A stretch of 64,000 bases of DNA from Chloroflexota bacterium (GTDB lineage Bacteria > Chloroflexota > UBA6077 > JACCZL01): positions 44,146-108,145 of the forward strand of contig JADLFM010000041.1 in assembly GCA_020845495.1 (NCBI GenBank), read 5' to 3'. Every line of letters starts with the position of its first letter. The first letter of the stretch is position 1. Made by a program: the position numbers and the translations under genes. This document shows, piece by piece, positions 7,835 to 16,580 of the stretch. The notes beneath the pieces were generated by a model. It was not told the origin of the DNA, did not search any database, and worked only from the letters and a program-made list of their open reading frames with translations.

Positions 7835-9310
7835 CTACGCCAGCAGCACGTATGGTGCTTCCAGGCACTCCTTGACGCGCTGAAGGAATTGCGCCGCCGG
7901 CGCCCCGTCCACCACGCGATGATCGAATGCCAGGCTCACGTACATCAGATCGCGAACGGTAATCTGGCCATCCACCACGGCCGGCCGCTTCGCGATCCGC
8001 CCGACGCCCAGGATCGCCGCCTCCGGCGGGTTGACGATCGGTGTGAACGACTCGACACCGTAACCACCCAGATTCGTGATCGTGAAGGTGCTTCCCGTCA
8101 ACTCGTCTGGCCCGAGCCCGCCACTGCGGGACTTCGCCACCATTCCCATCAGATCGCCGTTCACCTGGCTGAGCGGCTTCTTGTCGGCATCCCGCACGAC
8201 TGCGACGAGCAACCCCTGGTCGCTGGCTACGGCGATTCCGACGTTCACGTTCGGCTGAAGACGCAAGCCAACCGGCTGGCTTCCCTCCGCCTCCTGCCAC
8301 TGGGCGTTGACGTGGGGGTGCTCGGCGAGGGCGATGGCGCAGGCCCGCGCGATCATCGCATCGTAGGCGAGACGTGCGCCGTAGCGCTTCTCGAACTCAG
8401 GTGCGAGCTGGGTACGGAACCGGACCGCTTCGGTCATGTCGACTTCCATCAGCAGTGTGACGCGCGCCACACTCCGTGCCGAGGCAGCCATCCGCTCGGC
8501 CGTGATCCGGCGAACCCGGCTGAGCGGCTCGAAGGCGCCCGTCGCGGCGGCCACGGCCGGCAGGGTCGCAGGCGCGGCCGGCGGCTGGGGCACCAGCGCC
8601 GACGCGGATGGCACAGCGGCGGCGTCCCGACTGGCGACGTACGTCGTGACGTCCCGCTCAGTGATTCGGCCGCCCGGACCAGTCCCGGTGACCAGTGCCA
8701 GGTCGACGTGATGCTGCGTGGCCAGGCGCTTGGCGAGCGGTGAGGCGACGATTCTACCGGGCGTGGCCGACGTGGCGGTCGGCTCAAGGACGGCCCCGGC
8801 CGAGGCAGCCACCCGCACGTCCCGCTCGACGACGCGTCCGCCAGGACCGGTCCCAGCCAGCGATGCGAGGTCGACGCCAAGGTCTCGAGCAACCATCCGG
8901 GCGCGCGGCGAGATCGCCTTCCGTTCGCCGGGCGGTGGCGCAGCGGCCACCGCGGATGCTCCCGCGCCAGTGCCGGCCGCGGCCCCGGCCGCCGCGGACG
9001 ATGGGCTGGCCACCTGCGCCACCTGAGCGGTGGTGGCAGTCGACGGAGCAGGCGGCTCTTCGGCGGCCTCGCCGGGCTGCGCGATGACGGCGATCGGCGC
9101 GCTCACCGGCGCCGTCCCGCCTACTCCAACGATGATGCGCTGGAGGACGCCGCTCGCCGGCGCACCCACCTCCACCGCCGACTTATCCGTTTCGACGATG
9201 AAGAGCGGCTCTTCCTTGGAAACGGCGTCGCCTTCCTTCTTGAGCCACTCGGTGATGGTTCCCTCTTCCATCGTCAAGCCGAGCATCGGCATCGTGACCT
9301 GGTGCGGCAT
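7835..9310 (-). CDS. Dihydrolipoamide acyltransferase (E2) of a 2-oxoacid dehydrogenase complex
   Basis: A 491-residue E2 that moves an acyl group from the E1-bound intermediate via lipoate to CoA. Domains in order: lipoyl domain (lipoylated Lys43 in ETDKSAVEV), an Ala/Pro linker, two successive peripheral-subunit-binding domains (ISPRARMVARDLGVD and SPLAKRLATQHHVD, each ending GTGPGGR), a second linker, and the catalytic domain with His464 and Asp468 in DHRVVDG. The start is ATG 9310, because the lipoyl domain begins there and AAGGGG lies seven bases upstream; the longer upstream frame has unrelated composition. No E1 or E3 gene is nearby, so the complex partners must lie elsewhere. Pyruvate-, acetoin- or branched-chain-type cannot be settled. 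Confidence 0.92.
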   Translation of the reverse strand: MPHQVTMPMLGLTMEEGTITEWLKKEGDAVSKEEPLFIVETDKSAVEVGAPASGVLQRIIVGVGGTAPVSAPIAVIAQPGEAAEEPPAPSTATTAQVAQVASPSSAAAGAAAGTGAGASAVAAAPPPGERKAISPRARMVARDLGVDLASLAGTGPGGRVVERDVRVAASAGAVLEPTATSATPGRIVASPLAKRLATQHHVDLALVTGTGPGGRITERDVTTYVASRDAAAVPSASALVPQPPAAPATLPAVAAATGAFEPLSRVRRITAERMAASARSVARVTLLMEVDMTEAVRFRTQLAPEFEKRYGARLAYDAMIARACAIALAEHPHVNAQWQEAEGSQPVGLRLQPNVNVGIAVASDQGLLVAVVRDADKKPLSQVNGDLMGMVAKSRSGGLGPDELTGSTFTITNLGGYGVESFTPIVNPPEAAILGVGRIAKRPAVVDGQITVRDLMYVSLAFDHRVVDGAPAAQFLQRVKECLEAPYVLLA

Positions 9311-9751
9311 CAACGTCCCCTTACCTGCAAGCATGCGGCCTCGCCGGCGCGCGACCATCGGGCATGTCTGGTTCCCGGAGACCGCTCGGCCACCGGGTGT
9401 GGTGAGTCCGTGGCTACCCCCCAGGCGGGCCGGCAGCGGAGCCGTCACAGCACGCCCGTATGATGGCCGGGATCGGCCACCGGAGCAACGCCCCCATTCT
9501 AGCCCGGCCTGCCATCGTAGGGTGAGCGCAACGTCAGGCCGGCGCAACGTCAGCGGCGGTTCGGCGAAACGCAACCGGCGTGGATCGGACGAACGAGGGC
9601 ACGCAACGCCGCTGAAGCGTTACCATTCCGCCCGAACTAGCATCGAACGGGCGGCTCAACCTTCGTCACCGATCGACGCTACCGGGCGTTCTTTACTCTG
9701 GCAGCGGATCGCGCTCACGAGTAGCCCGTGCGCTGACAGGAAGGAATGGGC
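9311..9751. other. Divergent intergenic region with a 12-bp direct repeat
   Basis: Spacer of 441 bases between the E2 gene and the secreted glycosidase, transcribed away from each other. The only structure noticed is an exact direct repeat GCGCAACGTCAG at 9526-9537 and 9542-9553 (spacing 16 bases), which could be a regulator site on one face of the helix. No convincing -35/-10 pair was found. Confidence 0.4.
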
Positions 9752-11386
9752 GTGCAGTCGACCGCTCGTCGTGCTCTTTGTCGAATCGGAATGCACCAGG
9801 GCGTCAGGTGCGCGGCGCGCTTCGTCGTCGTCGCGTGTGCGCTGATCCTGGCCTTCGCTCAACTTGCACCCGCAACGGCGGGCGTAACAGCGGGAACCGC
9901 CACCAGCGCCTACGCCGCCTCAGGCTCGGCCCCAGATGGGAGCGCCGCGACCTCCCGCGACCCGCGCTTCGGCCTGAACGATGCCTGGCGCGTCGGCGAT
10001 GCCGCCGACCGAGCCGGCGCCGGCTGGTCTCGCATCTTGTTCTGGTGGAGCGAGATGCAGAAGAGCGGCCCTGGCGACCTCGACCTGTTCGCCACCGGCC
10101 AGGACGGTTACATCCTGGCCGAGCGCGGGCATGGTCGAGAGCTCGTCGGCGGCGTGCTCAACACGCCGGGCTGGGCCAGTTCCGATGGCTCGCCCAACGG
10201 CGTTCCCAAGAACCTGTACCTGCCCTGGGATCACCCCGACAACTACTGGGGCCAATTCATGCGCCAGATGGCCGAGCACTACCGGGGCAAGGTCGATACC
10301 TGGATCATCTGGAATGAGATCGACATCGCGGGCGGTCAGTGGAACACCTGGCACGGCTCGCTCGAGGATTACGTCCAGCTACAAAAGGTCGCGTACCGTG
10401 CGATCAAGGCTGGCAACCCGAACGCCACAGTGCTGCCGTTCGGCGCGGCCTGGTGGTACGACCGAGGCGACACCATCAGCCGGATGCTCGATCTGCTCGC
10501 TGCCGATCCGGACGCCGCCGCCAACAACTACTATTTCGACGTCGCCAACCTGCACCTGTACAGTCGGGCTGAGGACATCCCCCGCATCATCACCTGGTAC
10601 CGCCAGCAGTTAGCGGCGCGGGGGATGAGCAAGCCAATCTGGATTGCTGAGACGAATGCCATCCCCTATGATGACCCGATCTGGCCAGCCAGTAAGGCGG
10701 GCTTCCGGGCCACGCTCGACGAGCAGGCGTCCTACATCATTCAGGCGATGGCGACGTACCTTGGCCTCGGCGTGCAGCGGATCAGCGTGAACCGTGCGCT
10801 CGACGGCACTGACTTCGACGCCGGCGGCGAACCGTTCGGCCTGATTCGCAACGACGGCTCGCTACGGCCGGCCTTCACGGCGTATCAGGTCGTCACGCGC
10901 TACTTCGCCGGTGCCCGCGATGCTTCCTACGATCAAACACCGGGCGGCGTGACCAAGGTCGTGCTAGAGAAGGCCGGCGGACGCGTCACGGTGCTCTGGA
11001 CGATGGGCGGCAGCCCGACGACAGCAACGGTGGAGGCGATCCGACCGCGAGCGCTACGCGTGAACAAGTGGGGTGAGACGAGCGAGATCGCCGCATCCGC
11101 CGGGCAGTACGCGATTGATCTGGCCGGCGCGACCGCGAACTCGAACCCGGACGACCCGTCCGACTACGTGGTCGGCGGCGAGCCGGTCATCCTGGTCGAG
11201 CGTGATGACGACAACCTCAGCGCAGCAGTACGCTCGCTCGACGAGAGCCCTGGCGCCGCGCCGGTCGCGGAGACGCCAGCGATCAATCAGCAGACCTCGC
11301 GGCTCCCGACCAGGACCAGGCCTGAGCCGACCAAGGCGAAGCCCGAACCGACCAGGAAACCGACGCCAACGCCGAAAAAGCGGTAG
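9752..11386 (+). CDS. Secreted clan GH-A type glycoside hydrolase
   Basis: About 544 residues. An amino-terminal Arg-rich segment and a hydrophobic helix (AARFVVVACALILAFAQLAPATA) form a signal peptide. The body is a TIM-barrel glycosidase: the general acid/base is the Glu of IIWNEID (Glu191 counted from the ATG at 9746) and the likely nucleophile is the Glu of IWIAETNA (111 residues later), the WNE...E arrangement of clan GH-A (GH5, GH39, GH42 and relatives). The last 35 residues are a Pro/Thr/Lys/Arg-rich tail, perhaps binding the cell wall. GTG 9752 is preferred because AGGAAGG lies seven bases before it; ATG 9746 is too close to that site. The exact substrate is unknown. Confidence 0.8.
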   Translation: MQSTARRALCRIGMHQGVRCAARFVVVACALILAFAQLAPATAGVTAGTATSAYAASGSAPDGSAATSRDPRFGLNDAWRVGDAADRAGAGWSRILFWWSEMQKSGPGDLDLFATGQDGYILAERGHGRELVGGVLNTPGWASSDGSPNGVPKNLYLPWDHPDNYWGQFMRQMAEHYRGKVDTWIIWNEIDIAGGQWNTWHGSLEDYVQLQKVAYRAIKAGNPNATVLPFGAAWWYDRGDTISRMLDLLAADPDAAANNYYFDVANLHLYSRAEDIPRIITWYRQQLAARGMSKPIWIAETNAIPYDDPIWPASKAGFRATLDEQASYIIQAMATYLGLGVQRISVNRALDGTDFDAGGEPFGLIRNDGSLRPAFTAYQVVTRYFAGARDASYDQTPGGVTKVVLEKAGGRVTVLWTMGGSPTTATVEAIRPRALRVNKWGETSEIAASAGQYAIDLAGATANSNPDDPSDYVVGGEPVILVERDDDNLSAAVRSLDESPGAAPVAETPAINQQTSRLPTRTRPEPTKAKPEPTRKPTPTPKKR

Positions 11387-11511
11387 AGACAGGCGCTGCC
11401 CGATTCCGAACGGGCGGCCCTACGGCCGTCCGGGTGGGGGGCATCTACTTCGCACGGCGCCGGTGTTACCCGCGGTTCGAAGTACCGATGCAATGCCCCT
11501 GCGGACTGGCG

Positions 11512-12054
11512 TCAGGGGAGCGGCGGCGAGGTATCGGCGCCGCGACGGGTCATGAAGTCGCTCCCACCGCACCGGCGAAGGATGTCGCGTGCTTCGTCAG
11601 CGCGGCGGGGGTCTCGCACGGTGACCAGGATGCTCCCAGCCTGAACCCGCTCCTGATAGTAGCGCGCCTCCTCGTGACCGAGGCCCTGATCGATCAGGAA
11701 GCCGAGGATGCCACCGGCCGCCGCTCCGATCCCGGCCCCGCCTACCGCGCCGACGAGTGCGCCCGCTGCCACCAATGCCCCGAGCCCGGGAACGGCGACG
11801 CTCGCCGCACCGATCAGCCAGCCGGCAACGCCGCCCAGCAACCCGCCGGCCAGGAGGCCGGTCGTCTGGTCGTCGCGGACCTGTCCGGGCGCGCCAGTCG
11901 TCTCGGATAGCCGCTCGGCGTCTTGACGTCGCAGGGTAACGACCCCAATGGTCGCAGGGTCGAACGCGGCATCCTTGAGTTCTGCGAGGGCGGCCTTGGC
12001 GTCCTCCTCACTGTCAAACACTCCCACTGCGATGGATCGATGCTGTATCGCCAT
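11512..12054 (-). CDS. General stress protein-like membrane protein with glycine-rich core
   Basis: A 180-residue protein. Residues 6-50 (SIAVGVFDSEEDAKAALAEL) are an alpha/beta unit like that of YflT/general-stress-protein-17M-type proteins. Residues 64-120 are a Gly/Ala-rich double hydrophobic hairpin (GLLAGGLLGGVAGWLIGAAS and the following segment), and a second soluble alpha/beta unit (SILVTVRDPRRADEARDIL) follows. This fold occurs widely in Chloroflexota and Cyanobacteria, and its function is not established. It is monocistronic and convergent with the glycosidase gene. Seen: domain layout. Inferred: membrane-associated stress role. Confidence 0.75.
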   Translation of the reverse strand: MAIQHRSIAVGVFDSEEDAKAALAELKDAAFDPATIGVVTLRRQDAERLSETTGAPGQVRDDQTTGLLAGGLLGGVAGWLIGAASVAVPGLGALVAAGALVGAVGGAGIGAAAGGILGFLIDQGLGHEEARYYQERVQAGSILVTVRDPRRADEARDILRRCGGSDFMTRRGADTSPPLP

Positions 12055-12326
12055 CGACTCGCCTCCCCAGCCTGTGCGCGGACGACACGCCCGGCGTTAC
12101 TCTCAGCTACCGTATGCAAGATGCGTACGCACCGCAAGGGGCAGGACGCGCGGCGCACCCGAGCAGCGGCACACTCGCGCCTGGCATCTGGTCGCGAGTG
12201 CACGCTCCGGGTGCTGGCTGCCGGTGCGGGCTACCGCTGCTGGCTACGCCTCGCGCCGTACGCCACAATGTGGGTGCTGGCGACGCTCCGCGGACACACG
12301 GCGGCGTTGGTCGCCCTGGGGGATGC

Positions 12327-14294
12327 ATGCCGAAGGCCCGGCGCCGCCCGATCGAGGCGGCCGATCTCTGCCGCATCGCCGTCGTCGACGACCCACAGTT
12401 ATCGCCCGATGGCCGCACGAGCGCCTACGTGGTCCGGACCATCGACGCGGCCGCGAACGCGTACCGTTCGGCGATCTGGACCGTCCCCTTTGGAGGCGGC
12501 GCGCCGACGCAATTGACCAACGGCGAGGCGCGAGACCGCTCGCCCCGCTGGTCGCCGGACGGGCAGTGGATCGCGTTCCTCTCGGACCGGGGGGCGGCGA
12601 AGGGCCAGATCTTCGTCATCCCCACCACCGGCGGCGAGGCCCGTCAGGTGACAAGCGGCCTCCGCGAGATCGAGGGCATGGCCTGGAGCCCGGACAGTGC
12701 GCGGCTCGCGTTCACGGCACGGGTTCTGCCGCCCGATGCCCGGCCGATGCGCGACGGCCCGGCGCCCCCCGTCGTGCGGGAGATCACGCGGATCACGTCG
12801 CGCTACGATGGCAAGGGCTGGCTCGACGGCCGGGCGCATCTGTTCGTCGTCGAGCGGGAGGCCGGCTCGCCGAGGCAGGTGACCGACGGCGACTGGGATG
12901 ACGGACAGCCGTGCTGGTCGCCTGACGGCCGCTCGCTGGCCTTCGCCTCCAACCGCCGGCCCGATCGGGATTGGAACGATGCATCGGACATCTGGACCGT
13001 CGGCGTGGGAGGCCGCCGAGTCAAGCAGATCACACGTGGCGGACACAGCCTGGCGTCGCCGGCCTGGTCGCCAGACGGGGCCGCCATTGCCTGCGTCGGG
13101 CACGCCAGCGATGCCCCGGCCGGTGCGAACGCCCGTCTCTGGCTCGTACCGGCGACAGGCGGCGATCCGATCTGCCTGACTGCCAGCGTCGATCTCAGCC
13201 TCGGCTCAGACGTCCTGGCCGATCTGCGGGCCGGTCATGGCGCTCCGACGCCGACCTGGACCAAGGACGCTGCCAGCCTGCGATTCCTCGCCAGCGATCG
13301 CGGCAGCGTCCGCCTCTATGAGATCGGCACGGAGGGTGGCACGCCGCGCACGCTGGTCGGAGGGGATCGCGCGCTCATCAGCTTCAGCGGCGCAAACGAC
13401 TGCCTCACGTTCGTCGCAACCGATCCACTGGACCCCGGCACCTTGTTCGCCGCCAACAAGGATGGTAGCGGCGAGCGTCCGCTGGTCGACGTGAACCGAG
13501 CCCTGCTCGACAGCCTGGAGCTTGCGTCGCCCGAGCGACTGGAGATTGAGGGCGCCGACGGCGAGGCAGTCGAGGGCTGGCTGATCCCTGGACGGGGGCG
13601 CGGGCGCCGACCGTTGATCCTCGAGATTCACGGCGGGCCGCATGGGCTGTACGGCAACGCCTTCTTCCACGAGTTTCAAGTGCTGGCAGCCAGTGGCTAC
13701 CACGTGCTGTACACGAACCCGCGCGGGAGTCGGGGCTACGGCGAGCGCTTCTGCTCCGAGATCGCCGGCGGTTGGGGCGATCTCGACTATCGCGACCTGA
13801 TGGCGGCAGTGGACGTCGTCGTCAAGCGCCCAGACGTCGACCCGAAGCGTCTCGGCGTCGCCGGCGGGAGCTACGGCGGCTTCATGACGAACTGGATTGT
13901 GGGCCATACCGACCGCTTCACGGCCGCCGTGACAATGCGCTGCCTCTCCAACTTCGTGTCGTTCTACGGTACCAGCGACATCGGAACGTGGTTCGGCGAG
14001 CGGGAGTTGTGCGGGACGCCGCGCGAGGTCTTCGATACCTACGTCCGGATGTCTCCCCTCACGTACGTCGAGCGGGTGACCACACCAATTCTCATCATGC
14101 ACTCGGAACAGGATCTACGCTGCCCGGTCGAGCAGGCCGAACAATGGTTCGTGTCGCTGCGCCGGCTCGGGAAGACGGCCGAGTTTCTGCGGTTTCCCGA
14201 GGAGAATCACAACCTGTCGCGAAGCGGCCGACCGGATCGACGTCTGTTACGCCTGGCGCGGCTGGTGGAGTGGTTCGACCGCTGGCTGAAGTGA
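12327..14294 (+). CDS. S9 family prolyl oligopeptidase-like serine peptidase
   Basis: A 655-residue cytoplasmic peptidase of the acylaminoacyl-peptidase/dipeptidyl-peptidase type, trimming short peptides. The amino half is a beta-propeller built of WD40/PD40-like blades (LSPDGRTSAYVV, WSPDGQWIAFLSDR, WSPDGRSLAFASNR, WSPDGAAIACVG) that screens substrates by size. The carboxy half is an alpha/beta hydrolase with catalytic Ser515 (GGSYGGF), Asp596 (EQDLRCPV) and His628 (EENHNLS). ATG 12327 is chosen because GGGGG lies just before it and the frame upstream of it has no family resemblance. No signal peptide. The upstream 270 bases show no other gene. Confidence 0.92.
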   Translation: MPKARRRPIEAADLCRIAVVDDPQLSPDGRTSAYVVRTIDAAANAYRSAIWTVPFGGGAPTQLTNGEARDRSPRWSPDGQWIAFLSDRGAAKGQIFVIPTTGGEARQVTSGLREIEGMAWSPDSARLAFTARVLPPDARPMRDGPAPPVVREITRITSRYDGKGWLDGRAHLFVVEREAGSPRQVTDGDWDDGQPCWSPDGRSLAFASNRRPDRDWNDASDIWTVGVGGRRVKQITRGGHSLASPAWSPDGAAIACVGHASDAPAGANARLWLVPATGGDPICLTASVDLSLGSDVLADLRAGHGAPTPTWTKDAASLRFLASDRGSVRLYEIGTEGGTPRTLVGGDRALISFSGANDCLTFVATDPLDPGTLFAANKDGSGERPLVDVNRALLDSLELASPERLEIEGADGEAVEGWLIPGRGRGRRPLILEIHGGPHGLYGNAFFHEFQVLAASGYHVLYTNPRGSRGYGERFCSEIAGGWGDLDYRDLMAAVDVVVKRPDVDPKRLGVAGGSYGGFMTNWIVGHTDRFTAAVTMRCLSNFVSFYGTSDIGTWFGERELCGTPREVFDTYVRMSPLTYVERVTTPILIMHSEQDLRCPVEQAEQWFVSLRRLGKTAEFLRFPEENHNLSRSGRPDRRLLRLARLVEWFDRWLK

Positions 14295-14376
14295 GGCAGC
14301 GCTCGCTCCAGACACCCACCAGTCTGTAGAGGACCGTGTTCGAAGATTGGCAACTCAGCCCGACGGAGGATCCCCG

Positions 14377-15120
14377 ATGTGGCAGCACCATGCCCAGGGC
14401 CGGCCGCGCGTCTTCGGACATCGCGGCGCGATGGGTTACGCGCCCGAGAACACCTTTGCCTCGTTCGAGCGGGCCGTCGCGCTCGGCGTAGACGCCATCG
14501 AGTTGGACGTCCACCTGAGTGCGGACGGTCAGGTCGTCGTGATTCACGATCCGGACTTGAGCCGCACCACCAATGGGCAGGGGATGGTGAGCGAGCACCC
14601 GCTCGCCGTACTCGAACGCCTCGATGCTGGCCACTCGTTCGACCCAGCCTACACCGGCCAGCGGATCCCGACGCTCGACGAGACGCTTGCCTGGGCGCGG
14701 GGGCGAGTCGTTCTCGATATCGAGATCAAGGGCGGACCCGCGCCGTATCCTGGCATCGCCGAGAAGGTGGTCGAGTTGATTCGCAAGCACGGTATGGTCG
14801 ATCAGACCATCGTGATCTCGTTCGACCATCCGACCGTCAAGCGCGTCAAGGAGGTCGCCCCCGACCAGGCGACCGGCACGCTCTACAGTTGCCGCCCGGT
14901 CGATCCAGTTGCCGTGGCGAGGGCCGCCAGCGCGAACGCTATCCTTCCCCACTGGTCGTACTGTCACTCAGAGGACGTGGAGCGGGCTCACGCGGCCGGC
15001 CTGTCGGTCCATCCCTGGGCGACGTCCGCCCCTGAGGTCATCGCGGCGCTCGTCGAGATGGGCGTCGACTCGGTGTGCAGCAACCATCCGGATCGGGTGG
15101 TGCAGGTGCTCGGCGGCTGA
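14377..15120 (+). CDS. Glycerophosphodiester phosphodiesterase
   Basis: A 247-residue enzyme cleaving glycerophosphodiesters to glycerol 3-phosphate and an alcohol. The diagnostic residues are all present: the HRG of VFGHRGAMGYAPENT, Glu and Asp in AIELDVHLSADG, and His in VVVIHDPDLSRTTNG, with the later metal-site Glu in LDIEIKGG. ATG 14377 has GGAGG seven bases upstream, better than the TTG ten codons earlier. There is no signal peptide, so a cytoplasmic role in phospholipid turnover is likely. It follows the S9 peptidase gene by 82 bases on the same strand and may share its transcript. Confidence 0.93.
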   Translation: MWQHHAQGRPRVFGHRGAMGYAPENTFASFERAVALGVDAIELDVHLSADGQVVVIHDPDLSRTTNGQGMVSEHPLAVLERLDAGHSFDPAYTGQRIPTLDETLAWARGRVVLDIEIKGGPAPYPGIAEKVVELIRKHGMVDQTIVISFDHPTVKRVKEVAPDQATGTLYSCRPVDPVAVARAASANAILPHWSYCHSEDVERAHAAGLSVHPWATSAPEVIAALVEMGVDSVCSNHPDRVVQVLGG

Positions 15121-15544
15121 GGCGGACCCGCCGCAACGCACCACCTGGACGGAAGGTCAGTCAGACGAGGCGCTCGACGCGGACGGCGTGCCGCAAGCGT
15201 TCGCCGCGACGCGCCATCTGAACTGCCGTGTAGTCAGACCCTTCGATCACCCGGCCTGGCCCCGAGCGTGTACGGCCGGCGGCTGCCTTTGGCACGGGCC
15301 GCGCAACGCGGTGTCCGCACGATCGTCGCTCAGACCGCCTGGAACCGGCCGCGAACACGCAGCGCGCCTTCGCGGCCTTCGAGCAGGTGCCGGCGCGTCG
15401 CCCAGACGCGCCGGGCCGGCTCCGCCTCCGGGCGCTTCCGATGCCATAGCATGAGAACGTCTCGGAGGATCGGCGCTCGAGCGTGTATCCGCCAGCCGCG
15501 CAACACGAGAGGGATCGGATCGCGGCGGACAGCAGAGCTCGGGA
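15121..15544. other. Gene-poor stretch with overlapping weak frames
   Basis: No convincing gene. On the minus strand two overlapping frames look partly protein-like. One ends at 15330 and contains PLVLRGWRIHARAPILRDV and RRVWATRRHLLEGREGALR; the other, in a different frame, ends at 15161 with GRVIEGSDYTAVQMARRG. They could be two halves of one frameshifted short gene downstream of the small-gene cluster, but I recognise no family, and the base composition alone could produce such frames. Confidence 0.3.
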
Positions 15545-15766
15545 TCAGACGATGGCCCAACGAGTCGGAAGGTACGCCGACGCGCGTGAACGGCGGCGGA
15601 ACGACTGCCAGCACGCACGACACAGATAGCCAAGACCGTCTGGCGCCGGCAGTGGTACGCGGTCCTCGTGGCCGACGCCGATGAAGACTTCGCACTCGCG
15701 GCACTTGACGGTCGCCTGGTACTGACTCACCATCTGGGGGTGATTTCGGACCAACCGCTCAGCCAT
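15545..15766 (-). CDS. Small zinc-ribbon-like protein
   Basis: A 73-residue protein with two Cys-x2-Cys pairs (CREC at residues 22-25 and CRAC at about 49-52), about 24 residues apart, as in a zinc ribbon or zinc-knuckle. The tail is Arg-rich (SFRRRSRASAY), which suggests nucleic-acid or ribosome binding. ATG 15766 begins directly after the TAG of the upstream 26-codon gene, with GGAGG inside that gene's last codons serving as ribosome-binding site, so translation is coupled. The family is not recognised. It is the third gene of a run of tiny minus-strand genes. Confidence 0.6.
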   Translation of the reverse strand: MAERLVRNHPQMVSQYQATVKCRECEVFIGVGHEDRVPLPAPDGLGYLCRACWQSFRRRSRASAYLPTRWAIV

Positions 15767-15847
15767 CTACGCGCTCCCTCCGATACGTCCTTGCAACAGG
15801 GCGACGCTGCACACCAGCCCAAGCACGATAACTGCCAGATCGAGCAC
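15767..15847 (-). CDS. 26-residue single-pass membrane peptide
   Basis: GTG-started 26-codon frame encoding MLDLAVIVLGLVCSVALLQG plus six more residues: one hydrophobic helix of about 18 residues with a short polar tail. The Shine-Dalgarno match GGAGGTG lies five bases before the GTG. The stop codon directly abuts the ATG of the zinc-ribbon-like gene. The length resembles KdpF-type regulatory peptides, but the sequence does not match KdpF and no kdp genes are nearby. The function is unknown; it may be an accessory subunit or a regulator of a membrane protein. Confidence 0.5.
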   Translation of the reverse strand: MLDLAVIVLGLVCSVALLQGRIGGSA

Positions 15848-15931
15848 CGCCCACCTCCGACTTCCGCGAGATAACACCAGCCTCAGTTGCCCTAACAGTT
15901 GGGGGAGGAGCAAGCACCAGTCACCGTAGCG

Positions 15932-16024
15932 TCACAGGGAGTGCTCGCCGCGTGGCGGGAGGAACATCTGGGCGACCGCAACCGAGAAGCCCAGGCCCAG
16001 CAGCACGAAGCCAAACTCCACCAT
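15932..16024 (-). CDS. 30-residue single-pass membrane peptide
   Basis: ATG-started 30-codon frame: MVEFGFVLLGLGFSVAVAQM followed by FLPPRGEHSL, a hydrophobic helix of about 18 residues and a short polar tail. AAGGAG lies five bases upstream of the ATG, one of the best ribosome-binding sites in the window, which argues that this tiny gene is real. It is followed after 84 bases by the second tiny membrane peptide gene on the same strand. No family is recognised. Confidence 0.5.
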   Translation of the reverse strand: MVEFGFVLLGLGFSVAVAQMFLPPRGEHSL

Positions 16025-16569
16025 GACGTCTCCTTCGGGAGGATTCTCAGCACGACACCCTGGGGGCGTTGCGATGTGATCCTAGCGCTCCCCTCATCAC
16101 AACGACGTTACGGGGGTAGCGCACAACCTCTCGGAGAGGTAACAGCCCGCCCGACACCCGCTGCAACGCGCAGCCCAGCCCGTACGCGGCGGGCGTGACA
16201 CCCCTCGCCAGCGTGCCCCTCGCCAGCGTGCCCCTCGCATACGGGCAAGCCACAGGGCGCGCCGACGGGAGCGCACCTGGCCGATGCCGAGCGCTATGGC
16301 TCTCCAGGCGCTGGAGCCGGCGATAGGCCGGCTCCAGCGCCGGCCGTGGGCGGGCGAGGGTGAGCGATGCCGTCAGGCGAGGGGATGCCGCTTACGCCAG
16401 CGCCAGACCCACCTCGACTCCGAGGGCTGGCGACTCCTGGCTGACACCACACCCCTCACCACACCCCTCACCACACCCCACCCGCCGCTCACGCTCACTG
16501 GAGCTCCGGGCCTACGCCGAGGCGCTCGGCGAGCACTACGCCTCACCATGCCCCACCCGCCGCTCACGC
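16025..16569. other. Repeat-rich intergenic region
   Basis: 545 bases without a supported gene. It holds a 15-bp direct repeat (CGCCAGCGTGCCCCT, twice, around 16206-16237), a perfect 14-bp hairpin (16307-16341), about three 12-bp units of CACCACACCCCT near 16444-16479, and a 30-bp direct repeat whose second copy overlaps the 3' end of the SH3 lipoprotein gene. Hairpin and repeats are listed separately. Confidence 0.6.
16307..16341. terminator. Perfect 14-bp hairpin
   Basis: Arms 16307-16320 (GGCGCTGGAGCCGG) and 16328-16341 (CCGGCTCCAGCGCC) are perfectly complementary around a 7-base loop. It lies downstream of the SH3 lipoprotein gene on the minus strand and would terminate that transcript. 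There is no U-tract. Confidence 0.6.
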
Positions 16570-16580
16570 TCACTGGAGCT
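16476..16580. repeat. 30-bp direct repeat overlapping a gene's stop codon
   Basis: An identical 30-base segment occurs at 16476-16505 and 16551-16580, 75 bases apart. The second copy contains the TGA stop (16570-16572) and final codons of the SH3 lipoprotein gene; the first is a downstream duplicate. It follows the same pattern as the other 3'-end duplications in this window. Confidence 0.85.

Noticed and set aside
6386..8743. Open frame of nearly 800 codons antisense to the phosphodiesterase and E2 genes
   Set aside because: It spans two genes with complete catalytic motifs on the other strand; no domain or ribosome-binding site supports it.
15767..15847. KdpF, the small subunit of the potassium-transporting ATPase
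   Set aside because: Similar length and a single helix, but no sequence match and no kdpABC genes nearby.
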